Part shown: positions 31,060 through 42,450 of the stretch, piece after piece
Layout: every line of letters begins with the position of its first letter
Numbering within the stretch: the stretch's first letter is position 1
Position numbers and translations under genes: made by a program
Assembly: GCA_030549175.1 (NCBI GenBank)
Contig: JAUKUA010000005.1
Location: forward strand, 682,001-746,000
Source: Lasiosphaeris hirsuta
Lineage: Eukaryota > Ascomycota > Sordariomycetes > Sordariales > Lasiosphaeriaceae
Length of the DNA stretch: 64,000 nt
Direction of reading: 5' to 3'
Notes under the pieces: generated by a model
What the model was told of the DNA's origin: nothing
Seen by the model: only the letters and a program-made list of their open reading frames with translations
The model's database searches: none

Positions 31060-32847
31060 TTCGTAGACTGCCCTGCGCCTTCAGTAGCGAACTGCGAAAC
31101 GAGATGCCGAAATAGACTTTTTTGGGTGTTCGCAAGCGAGAAAATGCAGGAAAACAGGAAAATGACACAGAAATGGAAACAAGAGTTGGTTGTCAGGGCT
31201 CGTCGGGCCCAGATGGGCTCCGTGGGAGCGAGGCATTCTTATGACGTCGCGCTGGGGCGAGAAGTGCAAGAAAGAGGATGAAACTGGCGCTGATCCTGAA
31301 GGCGCCTGGCCGTTGGAGGTCAAAAGCCAATGAGTGGCCAACAACGAACGTCAAAGATCGGGCAGTGCCACGCGGGCGGCTGCCGGCTTGGCGCGGGCGA
31401 GTGCCGGCCACGCACAGCTAGCGCAACACCAAACGAATGCGCGCGACAAAAGAAAGCAAGCACAGGGGAATGTAATTCTATTTTTGTTTTGCATTTTGTC
31501 TTGTTCCTGAAACACGTGTGCAATCTTTGTCGCAATTCCCTGTCCGACATTCAATCCACAACATTCTTCTACTAGCAACACATGCACGACATTTGCATTC
31601 GACACTTGAAATCCGAGCGCAGCTAAAATAACATTGGCGCGATCGCACATGCCCACCATCAACGTTGCCACGCTCAACCTAAATTACTGGGAACAAAGCA
31701 ACCACAATGCACCCCGATCGTTGTTCCAATCCAAAAAAAAGGCTGACCCGGATTGAGTCCCCCGCCAAGCACCTGAGTCCATCTCCAAACGGCCTGGGCG
31801 ACGGGTGCTAGTCCGAGCGATGAGGAGATGCGAGACTCGACATGTTGCGCCTGTAGCCATCTCGGTGCATCTCTTGGCGGGCAACGACCGGACAATTGGG
31901 AACTGGGACACGCCTTGGCGCATCGGGATTGCGGCACGGGGGCAGGTGAGGCAGTCTTGGGAGCGGGGAGCGCTCTGGAAGGCGACAATCAGCCGGGCCT
32001 GCGAGCGACAATATTGATAATCAGGCGATGGGGATTGGCCCGTCCCGCGGGCGGATGTCCGTCGAGAGGAAAGGACGGGAAGCCGCCAGCGCCCGCCGGC
32101 TTTAGCCTGGAGCCGCCAATGGGCGCCGGGCCTCGACGTTGCTGAGCGACATTAGCTCAAGCTTCTTCTAAAACATAGGATATATGAAGCCCGATATTAA
32201 TTAAGTGCCCCCCTCTTCTCTCCCCGCCCTCGGGAAATTCGACGTGAGGGAGCAAAAGACACTGCCCTTGCATGAAGCTCGACTCCTGCGCGCGGAGCCG
32301 CACGTCCGGTACCCGATTGGCGGTTTATCTTTGGTCGCCAGGCCTGGGTGCCATTTTGTGTTGGCGTGGTTCACACAGGATACTGCGGTGGCATTGGGTA
32401 AAGCGGGATCGACGGCGACGTCAGGCAGGCAGCAAACGAAACAACGCAATCGCATGGACTTGGCGAGCATCCCGGCGGGCTGACTTACCGGATTAACGGG
32501 ACCGAAGCTGCTGCGGGGAGCAAGCGATGCGCCGGCCGTGTTGAGTCTGAAGACAGGGCAATTAACGCCCAGCACGAACCGAGCCCTTTCAGCCGTTCCG
32601 CGAACCGAAATAGCAGCACCAAAAGCGACGAAAGCTTCCGAGGGCCTCTAGATGGCTGCAGACAGCTGTGGATATACAGCCGGGACGTGGAGCTCCCCGG
32701 GTAAAGCGTGCTCATCTGGGCCATCATGGACCGTCGAGTACTCTCGCAGTTTATATATCTCCCTAGTGCCTCCCCGCAGGTCTCTGGGCCAGTAGCCGTA
32801 GCCGTGTTTCTCAGCATCCTCGCCGCACCTCCTCCACACCAAGAACA
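31060..32847. other. long intergenic region, divergent promoters
   Basis: About 1.8 kb between a minus-strand membrane protein and the plus-strand AA8 gene. Short ORFs only, none with a domain. Nothing recognised apart from the TATA-like site noted separately. Confidence 0.5.
32751..32759 (+). promoter_or_regulatory. TATA-like box of the AA8 gene
   Basis: TTATATATC lies about 90 bp upstream of the ATG in otherwise GC-rich DNA. This is a usual position for a strongly expressed secreted-enzyme gene. Not tested. Confidence 0.4.
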
Positions 32848-33569
32848 ATGGGTTTCCTCCAGCTTGCCGCGGCCGCCCTGGCCCTGACCAGCAGCGTGTC
32901 TGCGTCGCCCGTGCCCGTGCCCGAGCCCCAGGCCGTGGCCGCCGTCTCGGCCAAGGTGTGCGACGCCGCCACCACCATCTGCTTCTCCGAGTGGATCAGC
33001 CCCGAGAAGATCTCGTACCGCGTCGCCATCCCCGACACGGCCACCGCCGGCACCTTTGACGTGCTCTTGCAGATCGTGGCCCCCAAGACGGTCGGCTGGG
33101 CCGGCATCGCCTGGGGCGGCACCATGACCAACAACCCGCTGGCCGTGGCCTGGGCCAACGGTGCCACCGCCGTCATCACGAGCCGCAAGGCGAGGTACGT
33201 CCCCTGCTGCAACCCCCTTTCTTGCTCAAGAGTCTGACCGTCGACAACAGCGCGCGCACCTACCCCCAAGTCTCGGCCGACTCGTCCTACACGGTCCTCC
33301 CGGGCTCGGGTTCCAACACCACCCACTGGTACATCACGGCGCTGTCCAAGGGCGTCAGCAGCTGGGGCACCACCAAGCTCGACCCCGCCAGCAGCGCCGT
33401 CTCGTTCGCCTACGCCCAGTCGGCCGCCGCCGTCACCGAGCCGGCCAACCCCGCCAGCCGCTTCAGCATCCACCAGAGCCGCGGCAAGTTCACCATCGAC
33501 CTGGCGGGCGCCAAGGTTGCCAACTTTGCGGCCCTGGTCGAGAAGGCGAGCAAGCCTGCTGCCATTTAA
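32848..33569 (+). CDS. secreted stand-alone AA8 cytochrome b domain (CDH cytochrome-like)
   Basis: Exons are 32848..33194 and 33251..33569 (56-bp intron), giving 221 residues. A signal peptide (start MGFLQLAAAALALTSS) is followed by one cytochrome domain of the cellobiose dehydrogenase type. 'GWAGIAWGGTMTNNPLAVAW' holds the expected heme Met ligand in MTNNPL. 'RFSIHQSRGKFTIDLAGAK' holds the expected heme His ligand. Family members bind heme b with Met/His ligation and pass electrons to lytic polysaccharide monooxygenases. The protein ends right after the domain ('FAALVEKASKPAAI'): there is no flavin (GMC) domain, no CBM and no membrane anchor. It would therefore depend on another reductant. 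An AA16 LPMO lies 4.5 kb downstream. Confidence 0.88.
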
Positions 33570-33934
33570 GGTGGTGCAGAGTAATGAAAAGAGATTTGTG
33601 AGGGTGGACGTAGATAAAACGAAGACTCAAACAAGCGGACGGGTAGTGACTCGGTTTGGATTCTGTGAAGAGAAACATACATAGACACATAATTTATCCG
33701 CTATAATCCGGCAACATCGGAGTGTTTTATTACAGCTGTTGGCGGTGCACTGGAGGTGCACTAGTGGTTTGTCCCGAGGTTCAGCGGTCATCCATCATGT
33801 GACTCTGAATTGCACTTTTATCAGGCACTTGGGCACTTTGCGCCATTTCCATCAATTCCATCGAGTGGATCCGTAACTCGCCAACAAACAAGTTTCGAAT
33901 CGCGCATTCATCGCGCAGTAAAATATTACAATAT
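33570..33934. other. intergenic
   Basis: The 3' region of the AA8 gene and upstream region of the broken HET gene. Nothing recognised. Confidence 0.5.
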
Positions 33935-36190
33935 ATGTCGCTTTGCGCAGCCTGTGTTCAAGTCGCAAGGGAGCTATCGAAGCTGATCGCTGCAGGCTGC
34001 GATCAAGACTTCTCGGAAAAGCCGATTCGCCACAGTCGCCCGTTTCGGGAACTTCGACGCAACGAAAACAATAGCTGCCCACTCTGCTGGCTTCTGCAGA
34101 GCAACTACGTGCGAGAAGATGAGGATCTGCCTCTCGACGACACCTTTGCTGCAGAGCTTCTTCCTGGCTGGGTGACGGACAAAATAGCCGAACCATGGCA
34201 ATCGGCACCCGCATCACGCCGACTCAGGATGCTGTATGTAACAGTCAGGCGGACGAGACAAGATGCAGGAAAACTCGAAGCGCAGCTGCCGCAGAAACAT
34301 CGGCCACCAGTGCCGCTGCAGGTATTCGCGCCTATCGGTACGTATTTTTGTTCATCGACCGGCAGTTGGCTTGGTGAAGTTCTGGCGGCTCTGACGTGAG
34401 AACGGTTCCGACAGGGTGTGAAGAGCCTCTGAAGACCAACGTGTGGCGTAGATACCGCTTCCATTATACCGGTTGCCAGGAAGCTCTACTCTTGTGTCAG
34501 ATGTGGTTCCGGACCTGTCTCACCGGCCACGCAGCTTGTGGTCACGGCTCGCCTCCCTCGGCCGACAGCCGACCTTCAAGCCACGTTTTGCCCACCAGAG
34601 TCATCGACTGTAGTCTAGTTGGCGAGACAGGCACCATACGGCTTGTTGAACCAAATGGGGCCAGCGGGTCCTGGGTTGCTCTGAGCCACTGCTGGGGGAA
34701 GCCGGACAAGCGACCCCTGGCGACGACGAGATGCAACATGTCACGGCACATGAAGGGCATCAGACTCACCGCCCTGCCCAAGACCTTCCGAGATGCGATT
34801 ACAGTGACCAGAGCTCTCGGCATACAGTACTTGTGGATCGACAGCCTGTGCATCATCCAGGGCGACCTGGAGGACTGGAGAGAGGAAAGCGCCAAGATGG
34901 GGAACGTGTATCAGCACGCCGCAGTTACGATTGCAGCTTCCTACGCGAAGGACAGCAGCGAGGGGTGCTTTTCTGAGGACGCATGCCTGGACTACGCTCA
35001 GTGGCCGGTGGAGAAAAGCAGCGATGAGATGACGGAAATCTGCGTGCGGGAAAACTTGGTCGAGGTGACGCGCGCAGTGACGCTCCCAGCGTTTGATGAG
35101 AACGACAACACCGTGGGGTCTTTTTCAGTCGCGCCATGGGAGAAGCAGCCGCCAAGCGATGAGCACTTGCTGCATCACGAGCCGCTGTTCAAGCGAGCCT
35201 GGGTAATGCAGGAATGGGCGCTCTCAAGGAGGACGCTGATTTTCTTGAAAGACACTATGGTGTGGTCTTGTCGTCAACTGTCCATCGACGAGCGAGGACA
35301 TACCCTGACAGACGAAGTAAAGCGGCCATCCATTATGGAGTGGGAAAAGCTCATCACGACTTTCACCGGCATGGATCTCACATACGCGTCGGACAGGCTG
35401 GCCGCGATCCAGGGCCTAGCAAAACATTCTCCAAGCGGGCCGGAGCAACGACGCATACTTTGCCGGAATGTGGCTCGGCGACCTGCCGGATTCCTTGCTC
35501 TGGAAAATCAACCGCAACCATGCCGGCACGCGCAACGACTACAACCAACATCTGCCGTCGTGGACGTGGGCGAGGCTGGAGGGCCGCGTTGGCTTCCAGC
35601 TTTCAGGTATTGCACTTCGTGGTCGCTACTCTGAGGGGGTCAAACTTGAAGACCGTGAATAGCTCCACAACGACTTGCTGGAGTTTGAAATCCAGCCCTC
35701 CGGGTCCCTGTACGTCAACGGCCCCATGACACACCTCGCAAATGGGACTGTATCATTTATCGCTAGAGGCGAATCCTTCCGCCACAAGTACAAGTCATGT
35801 TTCAAGCAGAATTTCAAGGGATACTCTAACTGCCGACAAGCTGGAGGGAGCCTTTATGCCAATCAGCTGGTGACAATACCCAGTAACGACACCACCTCCG
35901 AGTACAGACTCGAGCATCCGGAGTTGGGTGGGTGGGCGATCCTCGATTTGGATGAGATACCCGAGTTAGGATCTGTCTATTGCCTTGCGATTAAGAGAGA
36001 ACATGATGCAATCGAGCGACACGGGAGGGCAAATGGCAAACACTGCTGGGTTGTGGACGATGCTTGTCACGTACTCCTCTTGCAAAGTGTTCCTTCCTAT
36101 GGTACGCGGCCACGCTTCTCTAGGATTGGCATGGGCGTGGTTGGGGCTTCGACACGTCAGTGGTCGCTCTGCAAAGCAGAGGTTGTATAG
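33935..36190 (+). pseudogene. HET-domain (heterokaryon incompatibility) protein gene, broken
   Basis: Exon 1 (33935..34337) starts with a Cys-containing zinc-like N-terminus ('SLCAACVQVARELSKL', 'NSCPLCWLLQS'), spliced by a clean 77-bp intron to 34415. The HET domain follows: 'SGSWVALSHCWG', 'LPKTFRDAITVTRALGIQYL', 'WIDSLCIIQGDLEDWREES', 'GNVYQHAAVTIAAS', 'RAWVMQEWALSRRTLIF'. After 'YASDRLAAIQGLAK' (about 35420) the coding sense jumps frames twice within about 50 bp ('TFSKRAG', then 'AYFAGMWLGDLPDSLLWK'). An in-frame TAG then sits at 35660-35662, and the same frame continues to 36190 ('GSVYCLAIKREHD...HCWVV', ending KAEVV). No intron explains the shifts. The HET domain itself is intact, so a truncated product could still be made. 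Assembly error is the alternative. Confidence 0.75.
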
Positions 36191-36389
36191 GTAGGCAGGA
36201 AGCTCGGCAAGGGCGGGGGAGCTCGACTTCTTCTCGGCCGACGCCAAGAAACAGCTGCAGCTCTTCCTCCACGACACCCCCAAAGAACTAGGTTTTCGTT
36301 CCTGGTCTGAAGCATGCTCCCTTCAGCTCGGACGACTCGGACAGAGTGGCCGACAACACTACCGATCCGGCCGGTGCGAATCGTCTTCA

Positions 36390-37330
36390 TCGTTGACCCG
36401 GCGCAGCTCACCACTACCAAGATTGAGGACACCAGCAGTTGTCATCGGCTTCACGGCCAATGAGGGCGACTTGACCCAAAACGACATATCCATCATCAGC
36501 CCCAGATACGAGCAGGTGGGGGCCACCGGGGCCAGCAACGTGACCATTGCTAGCACCTCGTCGGATAAGGCTTCTTAGATTATCTATCTGAGAAATATCG
36601 GACGACCGTATGCTAACGAAACCCACCGATACTAGCGGCATCAATGCCAATATGTCACACTTTTTGGCAAAAGGAATTTCCTTCTACCCTGTGAGGCTAG
36701 ACCACTTATATACCCATATGCCATATGTGACACAATGACACCACCATCAACGAACTAACCTTCGGTGAGGCCTCTCCTGGTGATCGACAACACAGTCAGA
36801 ATCCTACCTCGCACCTCACTGGCTGCGTACTACGTCCCGAATAAAGATGGAGAGGAGGAAGGCAAACACTACGTCTTCTACCAAGCATACCGTCCAAAAA
36901 GACTCTACGAGTACTCTCTCGACTATGATGACACCTGAGGTAAGCCCCCCTTAAGCCCCTGTCCACACGAGCTTCCGTGGAAATGTTTTCTAACTCGACC
37001 TTGTCTGCAGACAAGGAACTCGTCAACTCGGGCGATGCGAAGGAGCGGTCTCCACTGGCGGTCACCTATGTCGACGGTGTGACGCATCTCTGCTACGTGG
37101 ACAACGATGACCAGGTCCGCTTCCTGACCAACAGGGACGGCCAATGGGGGTCGTCTAGTCTGGTCGACAACGCCTACCCCCACCCCTCGAGTCAGCTCAC
37201 CGTCGTGACCGACCCTGAACAGAGCTTGAACCACTTGTTCTTTTACCCCAAGGACGGGAAATCCCGGAACCAGTTCAATGCGTGCCTTTCATCCTCACAG
37301 CTAATTCATCGCCCCAAGATTCCTTCCTAG
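36390..37330 (+). pseudogene. lectin-like beta-propeller protein gene, decayed
   Basis: Coding sense appears in pieces on the plus strand: 'NDISIISPRYEQVGATGASN' and 'VTIASTSSDKAS', a stop, then 'IIYLRNIGRPYANETHRY'. After a gap come 'LAAYYVPNKDGEEEGKHYVF' and 'YQAYRPKRLYEYSLDYDDT'. A canonical intron (36941..37011, GTAAGC...CTGCAG) leads to 'ERSPLAVTYVDGVTHLCYVD', 'DQVRFLTNRDGQWGSSSLVD' and 'SSQLTVVTDPEQSLNHLFFY'. Repeats of the form 'THLYYVDxDxQIRxLT...W' are typical of fungal fucose-lectin-like propellers. At least two in-frame stops plus frame changes make it a pseudogene. The family call is from pattern only. Confidence 0.5.
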
Positions 37331-38043
37331 CAAACATCATGGGTGACGGGCTCACGGTGGTCAATAGATACCTAGGTAGTTGTGCATCTACCTGAGTCTG
37401 GTTTTGCTTCGAGAAACCATGCAGGTAACAACTTGAAGGCTTTCGGATATGAAAAGAGTTTAGAGAAATCTGTCAACGTCGCAACCCCCGCCATGTCAAT
37501 TCAGGGGCTGCCCAATCGTACGGAACCTAGGTGTATTCTCGTTGAGGAGCTATGACCGATGACTTAATCTACCAGCGGCCTTTGGGCAGAGCGAATGAGA
37601 CCCGTCACCCCTAACTCCGTGCATAATTTGGAATACTGTCCATATTTTTCTTGCATCGCATTCGGTCCTGGCTTCGACTAGCTGCGGCCCCGGCACCGCT
37701 CGCACCCCTTGGCTCCCAAGACTTCTGCCGAAGGTTCCGCAATAAACAAGATATATTCATATTGATCACTTCTTATTTGGATGCGGGAGCGTGATTGGTG
37801 GCGCTCGGGCAGACCCATCCAAAAGGGGTCTTATTAGCCAAAAACAACCCGGGGGGCGGTTGGATGCGAAAGTACTGTTTCCGACAAACACTCTCCAACT
37901 TCGACCATGGACCGCAAGGTGCATCTCGGCTGCATGTATAGCTGCACTACTTAAGCATGGCGCCGACCCCAGGAGACGTACTCCTGCCGCTCTATCACGA
38001 CCCTCCCAATCCCTCACCACCATCCCCCCAAACACCCGCGACC
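37331..38043. other. intergenic, promoter of AA16 LPMO
   Basis: No gene. The frame of the LPMO is open upstream of its ATG, but the signal peptide fixes the start at 38044. No regulatory box is called. Confidence 0.45.
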
Positions 38044-38739
38044 ATGCACCTCTCCCTCGCCAGCGCCCTCGGGCTCGCCGGGCTCGTCGCTCAGGCCGCC
38101 GGCCACGGCCTCGTGCAAAAGCCGGCGACGCGCGCGCCGGGCGATGCCACGGCCGCCGCCTGCGGCAAGACGATGGCGACCTTTTACAAGGCCGACAACA
38201 CGTCGTACCCCGAGGCGCTGATGCGCGCGAACCCGTCCGGGCTCAAGGACGGCTACGACCCCAAGAAGTGCAACCTGTACCTGTGCAAGGGCTACCAGTT
38301 CGCCGACAACACCGCGCAGGTGCAGCAGTACAAGCCCGGCGACGTCATCGACCTCGAGGTCTGGATCCGCATCGCCCACGAGGGCCATGCCAACGTCAGC
38401 ATTGTCGATACCGCGAGCAATTCCGTGATTGGAACGCCGCTGCTGAGCTGGGCCAAGGGCTATGCGGCCAGTACCAAGCCCCCGGTCGACCAGACCAAGT
38501 TCAGTATCAAGGTGCCTGAGTTGGGCGGGAAGTGCACCGAGGCTGGTGCTTGTGTAGGTCATCCATCGCCCGGATCCTCGAGATTAAGGTAGGCTAACAT
38601 AAAGAAATAGGTTGTTCAATGGTACTGGTTTGGTCAGGGCCAGACATATGAGTCTTGCATTGACTTTACTGTCCCCGCCCCGGCACATGTCCATGGAAGG
38701 CGTGACAATGTCAAGGGCCGTCGTCGGGTGTGGCAATAA
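38044..38739 (+). CDS. lytic polysaccharide monooxygenase, AA16 family
   Basis: Exons are 38044..38553 and 38611..38739 (57-bp intron, phase 0), giving 212 residues. The signal peptide (start MHLSLASALGLAGLVAQAAG) ends directly before His, so the mature protein starts HGLVQKPATRAPGDATAAACG, as copper LPMOs require. 'KKCNLYLCKGYQFADNTAQV', 'YKPGDVIDLEV', 'AHEGHANVSIVDTASNSVIG' (second copper His in AHEG) and 'QTYESCIDFTVPAP' follow the AA16 pattern. This family oxidatively cleaves beta-1,4-glucans. Exon 2 supplies 'VVQWYWFGQGQTYESC', including a conserved Cys. The protein ends soon after the catalytic domain with a basic Arg tail and no CBM. Candidate redox partners in the window include the AA8 cytochrome. 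Confidence 0.88.
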
Positions 38740-39362
38740 GGGGCTGATGCCGATGGAAGCTGGAATTACACCTAGAGCTCTCTTGTACCAAACGTACCTA
38801 GCTAGATATATGTACATCAATCATCATGTACTTACTACCTGCATCATCAATGCTTTCGTACTTGCGTAACCCTGCCTAATGCTTCATACCTAATGCTTCA
38901 TGATATGTTTGGAGAAGGGAACACACACATAGGGGTACATCATTCATTTCCCCTATTCTCTCAAAACATAAATGCCCCTGGTTTTGCCAACCCTATGATA
39001 GCTACCATCTCTTATTTTCAAGAGAGAAGTTATAGGTAGGAATGTACGTCTAGAGTAATCGGGGTGTCTGCCACGAGCTATTAGTATCTTTGAGGAACCA
39101 AAGTTTTGTGCACGCAACAGACAGCACTTGCGAGCCGGTTGGGTATTCTGCTGGGTAAAAAGCCATCGTCGGGTCTACCTTTCGTGGTACCTGCATTTGA
39201 CTGGAAATTGGGTATCCGTACCCCTCTGGCAGTGTTGATTACCCCAGGTCTTGGCCCCTTTAATGACCGTGACTACCCGGCGCGGCGAGGCGACCAAAGC
39301 TGCCATATAACATGCAGATATGTTTTGCTGTTCTCAAGATGTATCAACCCACGGGCGCAACC
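38740..39362. other. intergenic, promoter of GH115 gene
   Basis: Includes a direct repeat of 'CCTAATGCTTCAT' near 38873-38900. The GH115 frame is open upstream to 39312, but the signal peptide starts at 39363. Nothing else seen. Confidence 0.45.
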
Positions 39363-42300
39363 ATGAAGCGCCATCTCGTTGCGGCAATCGCCTGCCTGGC
39401 GCTCCCAACACGGGCGCTCCTCGAAGAGCAGTTTCTGTCGTTTGAGATTGCTCCGTCAAGCGCCCATCTCAGCATCACCAACGCCCCTATCCTCGTTTCG
39501 CATGATGACATTGTCGGCATTCACATTGCCGCCAACAGCTTGGCAGAAGACCTGAGGCAGATTACGGGCTTCTCTCGAGAGGTCAGAAAAGGAGCAGCAC
39601 CGGCAACGAATGGCACCCTCTGGGCCAACGGAACCCTCGACAGCGTCATCCTCGCAGCATCAGTCAACTCGTCCCTCATCCGTCAAATCTCCAGCAAGGG
39701 CCTCCTCGATATCTCCGACATCCAAGGCAAATGGGAAACCTTCAAAACCGCCATCGTCGACCGGCCGCTTCCCGGCATCGGCCGCGCACTCGTCATCGTC
39801 GGCAGCGACAAGCGCGGAACCATCTTTGGGATCCACACGCTCGCCGAGCAGTCGGGGCAGTCGCCGTACCACTGGTTCGCCGACGTTCCTGCCAAGAAAC
39901 ACGCCCATATCTATGCGCAGCCAAAGACGACGGTCCACGGGGAGCCGTCGGTCAAGTACCGCGGCCTCTTCATCAACGACGAAGAGCCGGCGCTGAATAC
40001 CTGGTGGGCCAAGGGACACAACGCGACGAGGTACCCGCTCGACACCGAGTTTTACGCGCACGTGTTTGACCTTCTCTTGCGGCTCAAGGCCAACTACATG
40101 TGGCCGGCCATGTGGAAGTCGTTCATCCAGCCCCCTGGCAACGATTTTTTCAATGACGACCCGGGGAACCAGCAGCTTGCAGATGACTATGGCATTGTGA
40201 TTTCCACTGCGCATCACGAGCCGATGCAGCGGGCGACGAACGAGTGGAATGAGACGGCATTGGGCCCCTGGGACTGGTCGCGGAACAAGGCCAACATCAC
40301 CAAGTTTATGGACGAGGGCATTCAGCGGGCTGGCAACAATGAGAGTTACTTTACCATTGGGTTGAGAGGCTTGGGGGACGAGGCCGCGAACACGAAGAAC
40401 GCGATTGAGATGCTCAAGGACGTATTTAGCGTTCAGCGCGGTATCATTGAAAAATACCACGGCGCTGAGGACGCAGTCCATCAAGTCTGGGCTCTGTACA
40501 AAGAGGTAAGCGTCAGGAAATCTAAGAAATAGCAAAAACTAACCTCTGCAGGTTGCTTCATATTATGACGGCGGATTGGACCCCCCTGAAGACGTCACTC
40601 TCCTATTTCCAGACGACAACGCGGGGAACGTCTACCGCTTGCCAACCGGGGACGAGACGAAGAGAAAGGGGGGCACAGGTGTCTACTTCCACTTTGAATA
40701 CGTGGGCTTGCCCCGGTCCTACAAGTGGGGTAACACCAACAACATCCCCAAAGTGCTCAAAGAGCTCATGCACGCCTACCTTCGCGGGGCCACCCAGATC
40801 TGGATCGTCAACGTGGGCGACATCAAGCCGATGGAGCTTCCCCTCGGCTTCGCCATGGACCTGGCATGGGACGTGTCCAAATTTAGCTTTGAGAAGATGC
40901 CCGAGTATCTCGCTCTCTACTCGGCCCGCGAATTCGGCCCGGAGCACGCCGAGGAAATCGGCTCGATCCTCCTCGAGCACAGCCACCTCGTAGGCATGCG
41001 GCGTTACGAGCTGATCACACCCGATACATTCTCGCAGCTCAACTACCGCGAAGCCGAGCGCGTGCTGTCTCGCTGGAAGGCCCTCGCCGCACGCGCAAAA
41101 GTGGTATACGAGGCTATCGGAGCGGCCGACGCGGCGCTGAAGCCGGCTTTCTTCCAGCTCGTATACCACCCCGTTGTGTCCGGTGCGCTGTACCACGGCG
41201 TCACGCTCGGCGTGGGCGCCAATTACCGCTTTGCTCTGGAGCGGCGCAACTCAGCCAACGCAGTAGCCCAGCAGGTGCTCGCCGACTTTGAAAGTGCGTA
41301 CGACCTGGTTGAGGAGTGGGACGCCATGCTGGATGGGAAGTGGGCAAACATGATGTCGCAGGCCGTGTATGACGCCATCGAAGAGCCAAAGCGATGGGCG
41401 GCACCGTCGCGAGATATTGTGGCCAACCTCTCGTTTGTCCAGCTGCGACAGGACATGCAGTTCTCGCTGGGAAACCTGGGGATTCGAGCGGAAGGGTCAC
41501 CGTCCCCGACGCAGCAGGGCCGGTGGGCGGAATCGGTCGACTCGAGCATGCCGACCACCGTCTTCACCCCCGTGGTCCCTCTCATGGATCCCTACGGCCC
41601 GTCCCGGCACGTCGACCTCTTCATGCGCGGCAACCACCGGATCCTGCTGCACTGGGCCCTCGACCCCCTGCCCGTCCCCTGGCTGCACATCACCCCATCC
41701 AACGGCACCCTCAGCCGGTCGACCCAGACCGACACGCGGCTGAACATCACCATCGACTGGTCTGCCGTACCCACCGGGCACAACACCACCCTCCGCATCG
41801 CCCTCCGCTCCACGCCCTCCCCCTTCCCCTACCTCGACTACATCCACATCCCGATCCACAACTCGGCCCTCCCCGCTCTCCCGCCCAACACATTCCCCGA
41901 GACCGCCGGCTACATCTCCATCGAAGCCGCACACTTCGCCGCCACCACCACCCCCTCCCCACTCTCCTTCTATCCCATCCCCCACCTCGGTACGCGCAGC
42001 GAATCCGGCGCCATCGCCCTGCGCCCGTTCCTCACGGCGCGCGCCTCGCTAGCCGATGCCCAAGCCGCGGCAGCGACCTACCTAATCCACCTCACGTCGG
42101 CGGCGCCCGCCCTCGTCGCGACCGTGTACATCAACTCGGGCCTGGACACGGACCCGAAGCGCAAGATGGAGTTCTCGCTCACGCTCGACGACGCGCCGGC
42201 CAACTTCACCCGCGTGCTGGGGGATTATGTCAAGAATGCAAACGCGGGGGATATCCCGCCCGAGTGGATGGAGCATGTCGCTGATGGAGTTTGGACGAAG

Positions 42301-42450
42301 AGGGTGGTGCTGGGCCCCGCGGGGCCGGGCGGGCATCGGTTGGTGTGGAGGGTGAATTCGCCCGAGGTGTATTTGGAGAAGATTGTGGTGGATGTTAGGG
42401 GCGGCGTGCAGCCGAGTTATTTGGGGCCGCCCGAGACGTTTCGATTTTGA
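39363..42450 (+). CDS. secreted GH115 xylan alpha-1,2-glucuronidase
   Basis: Exons are 39363..40505 and 40552..42450 (46-bp phase-0 intron), giving 1013 residues, the usual length for fungal GH115. A signal peptide (MKRHLVAAIACLALPTRA) is followed by the N-terminal alpha/beta domain ('RALVIVGSDKRGTIFGIHTL'). The catalytic barrel has 'VKYRGLFINDEEPALNTWW', 'LRLKANYMWPAMWKS', 'YGIVISTAHHEPMQRATNEW', 'FTIGLRGLGDEA', 'HFEYVGLPRSYKWGNTNNI' and 'WIVNVGDIKPMELPLGFAMD'. Helical and beta domains follow, ending 'WRVNSPEVYLEKIVVDVRGG'. Family members remove 4-O-methyl-glucuronic acid from glucuronoxylan, on internal as well as terminal xylose. It is a tandem neighbour of the LPMO and in the same orientation. 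The call is very secure at family level; the substrate range is inferred. Confidence 0.94.

Noticed and set aside
39660..40535. 291-codon minus-strand ORF
   Set aside because: Antisense shadow of the GH115 exon 1.
41394..42284. 296-codon plus-strand ORF rich in His/Pro/Arg
   Set aside because: Alternate-frame shadow of GH115 exon 2.
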